Shown: in pieces, positions 18,702-27,206 of the stretch
How the letters are laid out: every line of letters begins with the position of its first letter
How positions within the stretch are numbered: position 1 is the stretch's first letter
Assembly (NCBI RefSeq): GCF_000220505.1
Contig: NZ_AFPJ01000045.1
Location: forward strand, 1-45,342
From: Microbulbifer agarilyticus S89
GTDB lineage: Bacteria > Pseudomonadota > Gammaproteobacteria > Pseudomonadales > Cellvibrionaceae
DNA length: 45,342 nt
Direction: 5' to 3'
The notes under the pieces: generated by a model
Told to the model about the DNA's origin: nothing
Seen by the model: the letters and a program-made list of their open reading frames with translations, nothing else
Database searches by the model: none
Program-made: the position numbers and the translations under genes

Positions 18702-21227
18702 ATGGGTGACTCTATGAGCGACTCCCTCGCGCCCGATGCCGCCTCCGCCGGCGGTGCCCATGCCACTGGCGAGCGCAGTGACTGTTTTCACTGTGGACTG
18801 CCCGTCGCCGATGGCAGCCAGTATTCCGTCATCATTGATGGGGTCGACCGCCCCATGTGCTGCCCAGGCTGTGAGGCCGTGGCCGGGGCGATCGTCGCCG
18901 GCGGCCTGGATAACTTCTACCGATTCCGGGAAAACAGCAGCGAACGCCCCGAGTCTTCCTCCCAGGACCAGCGCTGGCAGGCATACGACCTGCCGCAGGT
19001 ACAGGCGGAATTTGTGCGTGACTTTTCGGGCTCCCTCCCCGGTGTGGATACTGCTCAGCCCCTGAAGGTGGCCAGCCTGCTGGTAGGCGGGATTACCTGT
19101 GCCGCCTGCGTCTGGTTGATTGAAAAGCAACTGATGGCGCTCGCGGGTGTGCACCGGGTGTCTGTCAATGCCAGCACCCACCGCGCGCAGATCGTGCTCG
19201 ACTTGGCACAGGTCAAGTTGAGCGAGCTGTTCGCTGCACTCACCCGTATTGGCTACCGTCCTTCCCCCGCAACCGCGGCCAACAATGAACTGCTGATCCA
19301 GCAGGAGCGCCGCTCCGCGATGCGCCGCCTGGGAGTCGCTGGCCTCGGCACCATGCAGGTGATGATGTTTGCGATTGCCCTCTATTTTGGTGGCAACAAA
19401 GGCATCGATAGCCAGTTTGAGCAGTTCTTCCGCTGGGTATCGTTGGTCGTGGCAACACCGGTGGTGTGTTATGCGGCGCAGCCGTTTTTTGCCGCGGCCT
19501 GGCGCGCACTGCGCAGCGGACACCTGATTATGGATGTGCCGGTTTCTCTGGCCATCGGGCTGGCCTATGGGGCCAGCGTTTACGCCACGGTTTTTGAAAC
19601 CGGCGAGGTGTACTTCGAGTCCGTCTCAATGTTCACGTTCTTCCTGCTGCTCGGACGTTTTGTCGAGATGCGTGCGCGTCACCGGGCCGGACTCGCCAGT
19701 GGCGGGCTGGCGCAGTTATTGCCGCTGGCCGCCTTGCGCCGCGGCGAAGGTGGTGAGCTTGAGTCGGTGCCGGTGGCGGCGCTTGCCGTCGGTGAGCACA
19801 TCCTGTTGCGCCCAGGGGATACCGTGCCGGTGGATGGTGTGGTTACTGAGGGCGCAAGCGGGGTTGATGAATCTATTCTCACCGGCGAATCCGAGTTGCA
19901 GCAGAAAGCGTGCGGCAGCCGGGTATTTGCCGGCAGTGTAAACGGTGATTCGTCGCTCACTGTGCGGATTTCTACCGCCGGCAGTGGCACGCGCCTCTCC
20001 GCGATCGAAAAGCTGGTGGAACAGGCGCAGTTGGACAAGCCGGAGCAGGCGGCTCTTGCCGACCGCATTGCCGGGCGGTTTATTGCCGCAGTGCTGTGTA
20101 TTGCCGTGGCCGCTTTTGTATTCTGGTGGCAGCAGGACCCGGGGCGCGCGTTCTGGGTTGCGCTCTCGGTACTTGTGGTCACCTGTCCCTGTGCGCTGTC
20201 ACTGGCAACGCCCGCGGCACTCGCCGCGGCGACGCTGCGCCTGCAGCAGCTGGGGCTTCTGGTTGCCAAGGGGCATGTGCTGGAAACCTTGCCCACGGTA
20301 GATCGTGTGATCTTCGACAAGACCGGGACGCTGACCGAAGGGGCGCCGCAGCTGCGTGCGGTGGTGCCGCTCAGGGACGGTTTCTCCCGCGACGCTGCCC
20401 GGGATATCGCCGCCGCACTGGAGGCGCAAAACAACCACCCGCTGGCGCGGGCGTTTCGGCCCTGGTTCGCCAATCGCTCGGCCAGCAACCTGCGCTCCGT
20501 CACCGGGCAGGGCGTGGCGGGCGTGTGCGAGGGTGTTGAATATCGTCTCGGCGCGCCCGGTTTTGTCAGTGAAATCCTTAGTGGCAACACGAGTGCGGCC
20601 GGGATCGCTCTGTCTGCACCTGCCGAACCCGGACAGTGGCTGTTGCTGGGTGATGCCGCGGGACCGGTTGCGTGGCTGGGGCTGGGCGACGACATGCGCC
20701 CCAGTGCCACAGGTGCGGTGCGCATGCTCGGCGAGCAGGGGGTCGCGGTTGAACTGCTGAGTGGTGACCAGTCTGCAGAAGTCCCGCGGCTTGCGGGGCT
20801 CGCGGGTATTGGTGACTATCAGGCGGGCGCCTCTCCCGAGCAGAAACTGCAGCGCTTACGGCGACTGCAGGGGGAAGGTGAGCGCGTATTGATGATTGGC
20901 GATGGAATCAATGATGTACCGGTGCTCTCCGGTGCCGACGTGTCCGTGGCGATGATGTCCGCGGCGGACCTGGCGCAGTCCAGAGCGGACGCGATTCTGC
21001 TGAAGGGCGACCTGTGTGCCTTGCCGCGCGCGTTTGCCTTGGCGGCGAGCTGTCGCAAGATCATCCGGCAAAACCTGAGCTGGGCCATTTTGTACAATTT
21101 ACTGGCGCTGCCCCTGGCCTTCCTCGGCCTGGTGCCACCCTGGGCTGCCGCCATCGGCATGTCGTTGAGCTCGCTGCTGGTGGTGGTGAATGCCCTGCGC
21201 TTATCGCGTTGGCAACACGCGGCATAA
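18702..21227 (+). CDS. ccoI: Copper-transporting P1B-type ATPase CcoI
   Basis: CcoI (FixI) exports Cu(I) for delivery to the CuB site of CcoN. The 841-residue product has an N-terminal Cys domain (CFHCG near 28, CCPGC near 53-57) and a heavy-metal-associated domain with GGITCAACVWL (Cys133, Cys136). The membrane metal site is TCPCALSLATP. The phosphorylation motif DKTGTLTEG and the hinge GDGINDVPVL complete the P-type ATPase. ATG 18702 is used; ATG 18714 with GGGTGA four bases upstream is an equally good start. Position between ccoH and ccoS makes the assignment firm. Confidence 0.95.
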   Translation: MGDSMSDSLAPDAASAGGAHATGERSDCFHCGLPVADGSQYSVIIDGVDRPMCCPGCEAVAGAIVAGGLDNFYRFRENSSERPESSSQDQRWQAYDLPQVQAEFVRDFSGSLPGVDTAQPLKVASLLVGGITCAACVWLIEKQLMALAGVHRVSVNASTHRAQIVLDLAQVKLSELFAALTRIGYRPSPATAANNELLIQQERRSAMRRLGVAGLGTMQVMMFAIALYFGGNKGIDSQFEQFFRWVSLVVATPVVCYAAQPFFAAAWRALRSGHLIMDVPVSLAIGLAYGASVYATVFETGEVYFESVSMFTFFLLLGRFVEMRARHRAGLASGGLAQLLPLAALRRGEGGELESVPVAALAVGEHILLRPGDTVPVDGVVTEGASGVDESILTGESELQQKACGSRVFAGSVNGDSSLTVRISTAGSGTRLSAIEKLVEQAQLDKPEQAALADRIAGRFIAAVLCIAVAAFVFWWQQDPGRAFWVALSVLVVTCPCALSLATPAALAAATLRLQQLGLLVAKGHVLETLPTVDRVIFDKTGTLTEGAPQLRAVVPLRDGFSRDAARDIAAALEAQNNHPLARAFRPWFANRSASNLRSVTGQGVAGVCEGVEYRLGAPGFVSEILSGNTSAAGIALSAPAEPGQWLLLGDAAGPVAWLGLGDDMRPSATGAVRMLGEQGVAVELLSGDQSAEVPRLAGLAGIGDYQAGASPEQKLQRLRRLQGEGERVLMIGDGINDVPVLSGADVSVAMMSAADLAQSRADAILLKGDLCALPRAFALAASCRKIIRQNLSWAILYNLLALPLAFLGLVPPWAAAIGMSLSSLLVVVNALRLSRWQHAA

Positions 21228-21276
21228 GGCACAAGACAAAGGCCCGGCGATGCCGAAATCCTATTTCGAGGTTTAA

Positions 21277-21531
21277 GTGGACAGTATTTTTCTTCTCGTG
21301 CCCATTGTGATCGTGTTCATTGCCTGTGCGGTGAAGTTTTTCTTCTGGGCGGTGAACAACGGCCAGTACGACGATCTGGAAACGGAAAGCCGCCGGATCT
21401 TGTTTGAAGACGATCACAAGCCTTTAAAACAGACTGCTACGGAGTCCGCCGAGATAGAGCGCGCGGAGGCGTCGCGGGAAGGCGGTCGAGGCCCCGCGCC
21501 GGGTGCGAGCGACGAGCGGAAGCCAGACTGA
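21277..21531 (+). CDS. ccoS: cbb3-type oxidase assembly protein CcoS
   Basis: CcoS is a small membrane protein required for cofactor insertion into cbb3 oxidase. The 84-residue product has one N-terminal helix (about 4-27). The diagnostic segment FFWAVNNGQYDDLE is followed by SRRILFEDD. The tail is variable and charged. It starts at GTG 21277. Its TGA overlaps the ATG of the next gene (TGATG), indicating translational coupling. Confidence 0.94.
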   Translation: MDSIFLLVPIVIVFIACAVKFFFWAVNNGQYDDLETESRRILFEDDHKPLKQTATESAEIERAEASREGGRGPAPGASDERKPD

Positions 21532-22364
21532 TGACGGATTGGGGTTTTCTTGCCGCCGCGCTGGCAATCGGTTTTCTGGGTAGTAGTCACTGCATCGGTA
21601 TGTGCGGCGGGATTTCCGGTGCGCTGGGCTTGGCCGTGCCGGGGGAGAAACCCCAGTGGCCCAAGCTGCTTGGATATTCGGCTGGGCGCATCGCCAGTTA
21701 CGCGTTGATGGGGTTACTCGTGGGCAGTCTCGGTGCCTTCCTGGCTGCAGATCTTGCCGCTGGTTTGGCACCCCTGCGCATTGTTGCCGGAGTGATGCTG
21801 ATCGCCATGGCGCTGTACCTGGCGGACTGGTGGCGCGGGCTGGTATGGCTGGAGCGCGGTGGCGCGGTACTGTGGCGAGCGGTGCAGCCCCTGTCGCGAC
21901 GCTTGCTACCGGTAACCTCGACTTCGCAAGCGGTGGCACTTGGCGCGGTGTGGGGCTGGCTTCCCTGCGGGCTGGTATACAGCGCGCTGACCTTCGCACT
22001 TGCCCAGGGCAGTGGCGAGCAGGCGGCCCTGGCCATGTTGGCGTTTGGTCTTGGCACCGCACCTGCCGTACTGGCCACCGGCATGGCGGCCACGCGGTTG
22101 CGCAAGATTGTGCAAAAGCCGGGCGTGCGTTTGTCCATGGCGTCTATGGTGCTGGTATTTGGCGTGTGGACCTTGTGGGGCACCGTGGGGCATGGTGCTC
22201 ACGGTGCTCACAATGGCCATGATGCTCACAGTACTCATGGTACTCACAGTACTCACAGTACTCACGGTACTCACAATGCCCCCGGTGCTGCCAGCAGCCA
22301 CGAGAGCCACGATCAGCATCACCAACATCACCACCACCATCATGAACCTGCGTCGGATGAGTAG
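21531..22364 (+). CDS. TauE/SafE-type (CcoS-linked) membrane protein with His-rich tail
   Basis: The 277-residue inner-membrane protein has about six helices. The opening GFLGSSHCIGMCGGISGAL is typical of the sulfite exporter TauE/SafE relatives that follow ccoS in many proteobacteria. The Cys/His/Met in that first helix, the repeated Pro-Cys-Gly (WLPCGLVYSALTFA) and the coupling to ccoS suggest metal handling, probably copper, rather than sulfite export; that is inference. The C-terminal ~60 residues are extremely His-rich (HGAH and HSTH units ending in HHHHHH), encoded in part by a 9-bp repeat. Such a tail is well suited to bind transition metals. Confidence 0.85.
   Translation: MTDWGFLAAALAIGFLGSSHCIGMCGGISGALGLAVPGEKPQWPKLLGYSAGRIASYALMGLLVGSLGAFLAADLAAGLAPLRIVAGVMLIAMALYLADWWRGLVWLERGGAVLWRAVQPLSRRLLPVTSTSQAVALGAVWGWLPCGLVYSALTFALAQGSGEQAALAMLAFGLGTAPAVLATGMAATRLRKIVQKPGVRLSMASMVLVFGVWTLWGTVGHGAHGAHNGHDAHSTHGTHSTHSTHGTHNAPGAASSHESHDQHHQHHHHHHEPASDE
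22194..22280 (+). repeat. 9-bp repeats coding the His-rich tail
   Basis: Imperfect tandem copies of GGTACTCAC / AGTACTCAC / GGTGCTCAC encode Gly/Ser-Thr/Ala-His triplets at the end of the SafE-type protein. The similar codons throughout point to expansion by slippage. Confidence 0.8.
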
Positions 22365-22538
22365 TAGCACGACAAGACTGACTATTAATTCAGTTTGAGT
22401 TGAGTGGCCTCAGGCGGTTTCTGGCAGTGCTCCGGGGATGGGGGTAAACTGGTGCAAATATGACCGTTGGTCTGGCCGCCCCATCTGGTATTGGTTGCAA
22501 TGCGATAGCTTGGTTCGGCTGCACTCGTTGGACCGAGC

Positions 22539-23972
22539 ATGAAGAAAATAAAAAGTAAAAAAACGGCCTCCAAGAAGCCCTCAGCGCAACACACCTCGCC
22601 GTCCCCAAAGGCTGGGGTGGCTGCGGTCCCCTCCTGTCCGGGCGCTCCCACCAATATGTGGATCAACCTGTTTGCCCTCTGCGTGTCGCTCGCGGCGGTC
22701 TTCTGGTTGCGCGAGTACGGTCAGGACCTGCATGTCAAAACCCATTCCCTGGTGGTGGTTGCTGTGGCACTGGCCCTGCCGATTATTCTGCTGGAATGGG
22801 TTTTTCTGAAACCCTGGCGCAACCCGTCTGCCGGTCTCGACTTCCGCCGGGTGAATTTCAATTGGGGGCGCACCGCCCTGAAGCTCGTGGGCTTCTACCT
22901 CACCATCGGCTCAGTGGCGTTTGTGTACTGGCTGTTCCCCGAGTACCACGGTTCCTTTTACGACAACTATTACGCGGTGGTAAAAGCGGTATTCCCCTGG
23001 TGGATGGCGCTGGCGGTGCCGTACTTTTACCTGGTGGACGGTGCCATGCAGTCCCCCAAAGATGGTTACTGGCAGCTGGGAAGCTGGGTAATGGGGAATA
23101 CCAAAGAGGTATCGGGGAAAGCCGTGGGCCAGTTGTACCTCGGCTGGCTGGTGAAGCTGTTCTTCCTGCCGCTGATGTTTGTGTACCTCGGCAATAACCT
23201 GACCAACCTGCTGAATTTCGATTTCTCCAATCTGCTGGTGAATTTCAAATCGGTGTTTGATTTCACCTTCAATTTCCTTTTCTACATCGATTTGCTGTTT
23301 GTCACCGTCGGGTATGTGTGCACCCTGCGCCTGTTCGATTCGCACATCCGCACCGTAGAGCCAAGCTTCCTCGGTTGGGGGGTGGCACTGATCGGTTACC
23401 AGCCATTTTGGAGTCTGTTTTCCGGCACCTATTTGAAATACGACGATGCGCCGGCGTGGGGATACTGGTTCTGGGATACGCCCTGGGCATACAGCCTGTG
23501 GGGCTCAATCATTCTGCTGCTTATTGCCATTTACGTGTGGGCCAGCATTCCGTTTGGTATCCGCTTTTCCAACCTGACCCATCGCGGCATTCTCACCAAC
23601 GGACCCTACCGGTTTACCAAGCACCCGGCATACATCAGCAAGAACCTTTCCTGGTGGATGATCTCCATGCCGTTTATGGTCAGCGCGAGTGGCACTGAGG
23701 CCCTGCGCCAGTCTCTGCTGTTGCTGTTGGTGAACTTTATCTACTTCATGCGCGCACGCACCGAAGAGCGGCACCTGTCCTGGGATCCGACTTATGTGGC
23801 CTACGCCCACTACATTAGCGAACGCGGGACCTTCGCATTTCTCGGCCGCTGGTTCCCGCTGCTGCGCTTTGGGCATGGTCGGCTCTTTTTCCGTGGCAAC
23901 GACGCTCCGCCGGTGGAGCCGCTGGTGTCCGGTGCTGCAACGTCGGCCAAGCCAGCTGCCAAGCCCGTATAG
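22539..23972 (+). CDS. Polytopic membrane protein with isoprenylcysteine-methyltransferase-like C-terminus
   Basis: This 477-residue protein starts with a Lys/Ser-rich cytoplasmic tail (about 1-35) followed by about ten hydrophobic segments. The C-terminal part (about 345-430) carries GILTNGPYRFTKHPAYISKNLSWW and RARTEERHLSWDPTYVAYAHY. These are the SAM-binding and substrate motifs of the ICMT/PEMT membrane methyltransferase superfamily. The N-terminal half is unfamiliar. Since bacteria rarely have prenylated proteins, the acceptor is probably a lipid or small hydrophobic compound; that is inference. The 21-bp gap to the next gene suggests an operon with the glycosyltransferase-like and GtrA genes. 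Confidence 0.8.
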   Translation: MKKIKSKKTASKKPSAQHTSPSPKAGVAAVPSCPGAPTNMWINLFALCVSLAAVFWLREYGQDLHVKTHSLVVVAVALALPIILLEWVFLKPWRNPSAGLDFRRVNFNWGRTALKLVGFYLTIGSVAFVYWLFPEYHGSFYDNYYAVVKAVFPWWMALAVPYFYLVDGAMQSPKDGYWQLGSWVMGNTKEVSGKAVGQLYLGWLVKLFFLPLMFVYLGNNLTNLLNFDFSNLLVNFKSVFDFTFNFLFYIDLLFVTVGYVCTLRLFDSHIRTVEPSFLGWGVALIGYQPFWSLFSGTYLKYDDAPAWGYWFWDTPWAYSLWGSIILLLIAIYVWASIPFGIRFSNLTHRGILTNGPYRFTKHPAYISKNLSWWMISMPFMVSASGTEALRQSLLLLLVNFIYFMRARTEERHLSWDPTYVAYAHYISERGTFAFLGRWFPLLRFGHGRLFFRGNDAPPVEPLVSGAATSAKPAAKPV

Positions 23973-23992
23973 CCCCGGAGCCAGCCACTGCG

Positions 23993-25492
23993 ATGAAATT
24001 CGATTTTTTCAAGCGAGACCAGGGCGCGCGGCTGAACCACGGTGCGGATCTGGCCGTGATCGTGCTGCCGCAGGGAACACTGCATATTGACCGTCGCTGG
24101 CTGCTGTATGCCGGGCTGTATCTGTTGATTGCGCTGGGTATCTGGCTGCGCATCGAGCATATCTTTACCTACAACCCGATCAACTTCATCTGGAGTGACC
24201 CGCAGCGGCACTGGGAGCAGGGCACGGAAACCCTGCGCACCGACCCGATGACGCTCACTGATCCGGTGATGTATCAGCTATATATCGGGGTGCTTGCCAA
24301 GCTGACACTGGGTGAGCCGTTGCTGATTGGGTTTTACACGGTGTTGCTCGCCTGTATTACCCCGTGGATCTGGTATCGGTTTGCCCGCGAATTGTTGCCG
24401 TCGCGCCTGCTGGCTACCGCGGTGTGGGCCGGCATTTCGTTGCTGCCGTCGTGGATCGCGATCTACGGCTACTTTATGCAGGAGACCCTGCTATTGCCGC
24501 TGTTGGGGGCTGCGCTCTACGGCAGTTGGCGCTGTCGGCGTAAGCAAACACTCGCAAGCTTCCTGTTGATGGTGGTGCTCTGGGCAGCCGCGGGTTTGAC
24601 GCGCGGTATCGCGATTCCGTTTGCCGCTGTGGTTACCACCTGGTTGTGGCTGGTCCAGCCGCGCAAGCTTGCCAAGGCAGGTTATAGCCTGCTGGTGCTT
24701 GGCCTGATCATGGGGCCGCTGGTGTACCGCAGCTATTCCGCCATGCATCTGGTCGCGCCCCATGGTATTGGCAAGTTGAATGAGCTGTACGCGCGCTCGG
24801 GCAAGCGCGACATTCACATCAGCTACGAGCGCAATGGTGCACGCTGGGTGTACTGGTTTGCCTCGCCGGCGATGGATGCGAAACCCCTGGCCCCACTGAG
24901 CGACTGGAGCGCAAGCCGCCAAGGCGTGGTGAAGGCGGAGATCGATATCACCAATGGCGCCGCAGATTGGGATGCGGTGATGGCCGAATATCCGCTGACG
25001 CTGGAGCGCTACCTGCAGCTGACCAGCGCTAATCTGGTGAATTTATTTTTTGGCTTTTCCTGGCCGGATAATAACCAGGCCCGCTGGCTGGAGGCCGTCA
25101 ACCATCATACGCGCTGGGTGTGGGCGCCGATTACCCTGCTGTTAATGCTGGCTGCCCTGTTGTACTGGCGCCGTCTCGGCGGTACGCGGTTATTGAGTGT
25201 ACTCGTGCTTACCTGGGTGTTAGTGCAGGGATTGTTGCCGATCTCTGTGAATGAGGGGCGCTATCGCAAGCCGATCGAGGGATTGTTGCTGGTACAGGCG
25301 GCGGTGCTTGCGGGGGCCATGCGACGGCGTCGTGCCGATGACGCTGGCGAAACGGCGTCGCCCGAGGTGGTTGAGCTCGCGGAGGTGACGGAAACGTCGA
25401 AACAGAAAAGCGCTATTGCGGTCGAATCGCCGCCCGTTGCGCAAGCCCCAGAGCCCCATGAGTCCAAGCCGAAGCACCATGACACAGCCTGA
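23993..25492 (+). CDS. GT-C-like polytopic membrane glycosyltransferase candidate
   Basis: This 499-residue protein has roughly ten to twelve membrane segments, beginning with RRWLLYAGLYLLIALGIWLRIEHI. A short acidic extracytoplasmic stretch follows (WSDPQRHWEQG), as in GT39/ArnT-type lipid-phosphosugar-dependent transferases, where an early acidic residue is catalytic. The last ~60 residues are a charged cytoplasmic tail. I do not recognise a specific family member. The GtrA gene downstream, a family linked to flipping or supplying lipid-linked sugars, supports a glycan- or lipid-modification role. The two genes overlap by 14 bases. Confidence 0.65.
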   Translation: MKFDFFKRDQGARLNHGADLAVIVLPQGTLHIDRRWLLYAGLYLLIALGIWLRIEHIFTYNPINFIWSDPQRHWEQGTETLRTDPMTLTDPVMYQLYIGVLAKLTLGEPLLIGFYTVLLACITPWIWYRFARELLPSRLLATAVWAGISLLPSWIAIYGYFMQETLLLPLLGAALYGSWRCRRKQTLASFLLMVVLWAAAGLTRGIAIPFAAVVTTWLWLVQPRKLAKAGYSLLVLGLIMGPLVYRSYSAMHLVAPHGIGKLNELYARSGKRDIHISYERNGARWVYWFASPAMDAKPLAPLSDWSASRQGVVKAEIDITNGAADWDAVMAEYPLTLERYLQLTSANLVNLFFGFSWPDNNQARWLEAVNHHTRWVWAPITLLLMLAALLYWRRLGGTRLLSVLVLTWVLVQGLLPISVNEGRYRKPIEGLLLVQAAVLAGAMRRRRADDAGETASPEVVELAEVTETSKQKSAIAVESPPVAQAPEPHESKPKHHDTA

Positions 25493-25934
25493 TCCTACCG
25501 CTCCCGAGTGTGCATCGCCTGGCCCGCAGCGCAGATCTTGGCTGTGGCGACCACTGCTTGTCCTCGCGCGCAGGCTGGTGAGTTTTATTCTGGTCGGCGG
25601 TATCGCTACGGCAGCTCAGTACCTGCTATTGATCACGCTGGTGGAGCTGTTCGGTGTGTTTGCGATTACCGCATCGATGGCCGCCTACGCTGGCGGTGCG
25701 CTGGTCAGCTACCTGTTGAATTTCCATGTGACTTTTCATGGCCGCGCCGGGCACCGTCAGGCGCTGCCCCGGTTTATTGTCGTGGTGGCGATTGGCCTGG
25801 GGGTGAACACGCTGAGCTTTGCCCTGCTGTTACTGTTCCTGCCTTATTTATTGGCTCAGGTGGGGGCTACCCTGGTGACGCTGGTGAGTAACTACTTGCT
25901 GCACCAGTATTGGATATATCGGCCTGCCAAATAA
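25479..25934 (+). CDS. GtrA family membrane protein
   Basis: The product is 151 residues with four predicted helices. The GtrA pattern is LVSFILVGGIATAAQYLLL at the start, AYAGGALVSYLLNFHVTF in the middle and SNYLLHQYWIY at the end. GtrA proteins act with membrane glycosyltransferases, probably moving or presenting polyprenyl-phosphate sugars. ATG 25479 is inside the end of the preceding gene; longer in-frame starts (25416, 25458) only add unstructured sequence. It converges on nadC with 16 bases between stop codons and no visible terminator. Confidence 0.88.
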   Translation: MTQPDPTAPECASPGPQRRSWLWRPLLVLARRLVSFILVGGIATAAQYLLLITLVELFGVFAITASMAAYAGGALVSYLLNFHVTFHGRAGHRQALPRFIVVVAIGLGVNTLSFALLLLFLPYLLAQVGATLVTLVSNYLLHQYWIYRPAK

Positions 25935-25950
25935 CCCCTGTGTGCGTTGC

Positions 25951-26808
25951 TTACTCTGCGAGCAGGCGCAGGGACAGATCAATGGCTCGCAGGTGCTTGG
26001 TCAGGCTTCCGGACGAGATGTAATCGACCTCCAGCGTGGCCAGTTGTTGCAGGCGGGCCTCATTCACACTGCCAGAAATTTCGATCTTGGCGCGGCCCTT
26101 GGCCAGTTGCAGAGCCTGCGCCGTCATCGCATCGGTAAATTCATCCAGCATGATGACGTCGGCACCGGCGTCGAGCGCCTGCTGGAGTTCTTCCAGGCTC
26201 TCCACTTCCACCTCCACCAGTGCGCCGGGCTTGATCTGATGGGCCTGCTGCACCGCATTGTGGATGCCACCGGCAGCCGCAATATGGTTTTCCTTGATCA
26301 AAAATGCATCGTACAGGCCGATGCGGTGATTGCCGCAACCTCCGCACAATACCGCGTACTTTTGCGCGGTGCGCAGGCCGGGAATGGTTTTGCGGGTATC
26401 CAGAATCTTTATTTGCGTGCCGGTGGTCAGCGCTGCATAGCTCGCTGCGGTAGTGGCCGTGCCGGAAAGCGTCTGTACAAAGTTCAGCGCGCAGCGTTCG
26501 CCGGTCAGAATGGAACGGGCATTGCCGTCCAGCTCAAATAATGTGCTGTTTGCGGCAACGCGCTGGCCGTCTTCAACATGCCAGGTGACCTTTAATGCGG
26601 GATCGAGCTGCCGAAACACTTCGTCCACCCAAGCGCGGCCACAAAACACACACTCCTCACGGGTAATTACCCGGGCGCGGGCGTTGCGTTCGGCAGGAAT
26701 GAGCTGCGCGGTGATATCGCCATCGCCCACGTCCTCTGCCAGCGCGTCGCGTACTGAGCGCTGTATATCCGAAACAAGATTGGGGATGCTGGCAGTGGCG
26801 GGCGTCAT
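25951..26808 (-). CDS. nadC: Nicotinate-nucleotide pyrophosphorylase (carboxylating)
   Basis: NadC converts quinolinate and PRPP to nicotinate mononucleotide in NAD synthesis. The 285-residue product shows family segments [47 protein letters not shown] with [31 protein letters not shown] and ISSGSLTKH. The cytochrome-like CGGCGNH is a variant of the usual CGGGxNHR; one glycine is replaced by cysteine, and heme binding is not implied. ATG 26808 has GAGG seven bases upstream. It is divergent from the DUF1631 genes, as in Pseudomonas. Confidence 0.95.
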   Translation of the reverse strand: MTPATASIPNLVSDIQRSVRDALAEDVGDGDITAQLIPAERNARARVITREECVFCGRAWVDEVFRQLDPALKVTWHVEDGQRVAANSTLFELDGNARSILTGERCALNFVQTLSGTATTAASYAALTTGTQIKILDTRKTIPGLRTAQKYAVLCGGCGNHRIGLYDAFLIKENHIAAAGGIHNAVQQAHQIKPGALVEVEVESLEELQQALDAGADVIMLDEFTDAMTAQALQLAKGRAKIEISGSVNEARLQQLATLEVDYISSGSLTKHLRAIDLSLRLLAE

Positions 26809-27206
26809 ACTCGAACCTCGATAGTGCTCGCCTAACTAAAGACGAATTCCAAACGCAGGGGCAATGTGGGGCGCCAATTCTAGCAAATCTGTTCGCAAGA
26901 AGAACGCGTATCAGGGTTCGGCGGTGCACGGAGTGGGCCCGGCGAGAGGGGCTGTTGTGAATGAAGTCGCAAAAACGGTCTAGCGAGTCTGTCTGCGGTT
27001 GTCTGTTGACACAATCTGTCTTTAGAATCAACGGTCGACAAAAATAGGTTGCCTTGCTCTTTGCTTGCCCAATGTGTTTCGGGCAGTTTCGTAAGCCGAC
27101 AAGCGAGAGCACAAGAAATCCAATAATTAGAGCTCAGTGGCTTCCCAGGGCTGCTGTGGTGCATCACCGGCATCTTCTCGAGGGAGGCCGGACGAGGCTA
27201 GATGAC
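26809..27206. other. Divergent nadC/DUF1631 intergenic region (398 bp)
   Basis: I see no supported gene here. TTGACA occurs at 27006-27011, but the nearest -10-like hexamer (TAGAAT, 27023-27028) is only 11 bases away, so I do not call a promoter. The frame of the downstream gene is open back to 27054, but that part lacks family-like sequence. Confidence 0.5.

Noticed and set aside
22194-22280. Repeat array as an iteron origin or CRISPR
   Set aside because: The 9-bp units are in frame and encode a His-rich tail; no spacers and no replication gene nearby.
26340-26356. Heme-binding motif in NadC (CGGCGNH)
   Set aside because: It is a Gly-to-Cys variant within the conserved NadC active-site segment of a cytoplasmic enzyme and does not fit CxxCH.
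27006-27028. Promoter for the first DUF1631 gene
   Set aside because: TTGACA is perfect, but the only -10-like hexamer is 11 bases away, too close for a sigma70 promoter.
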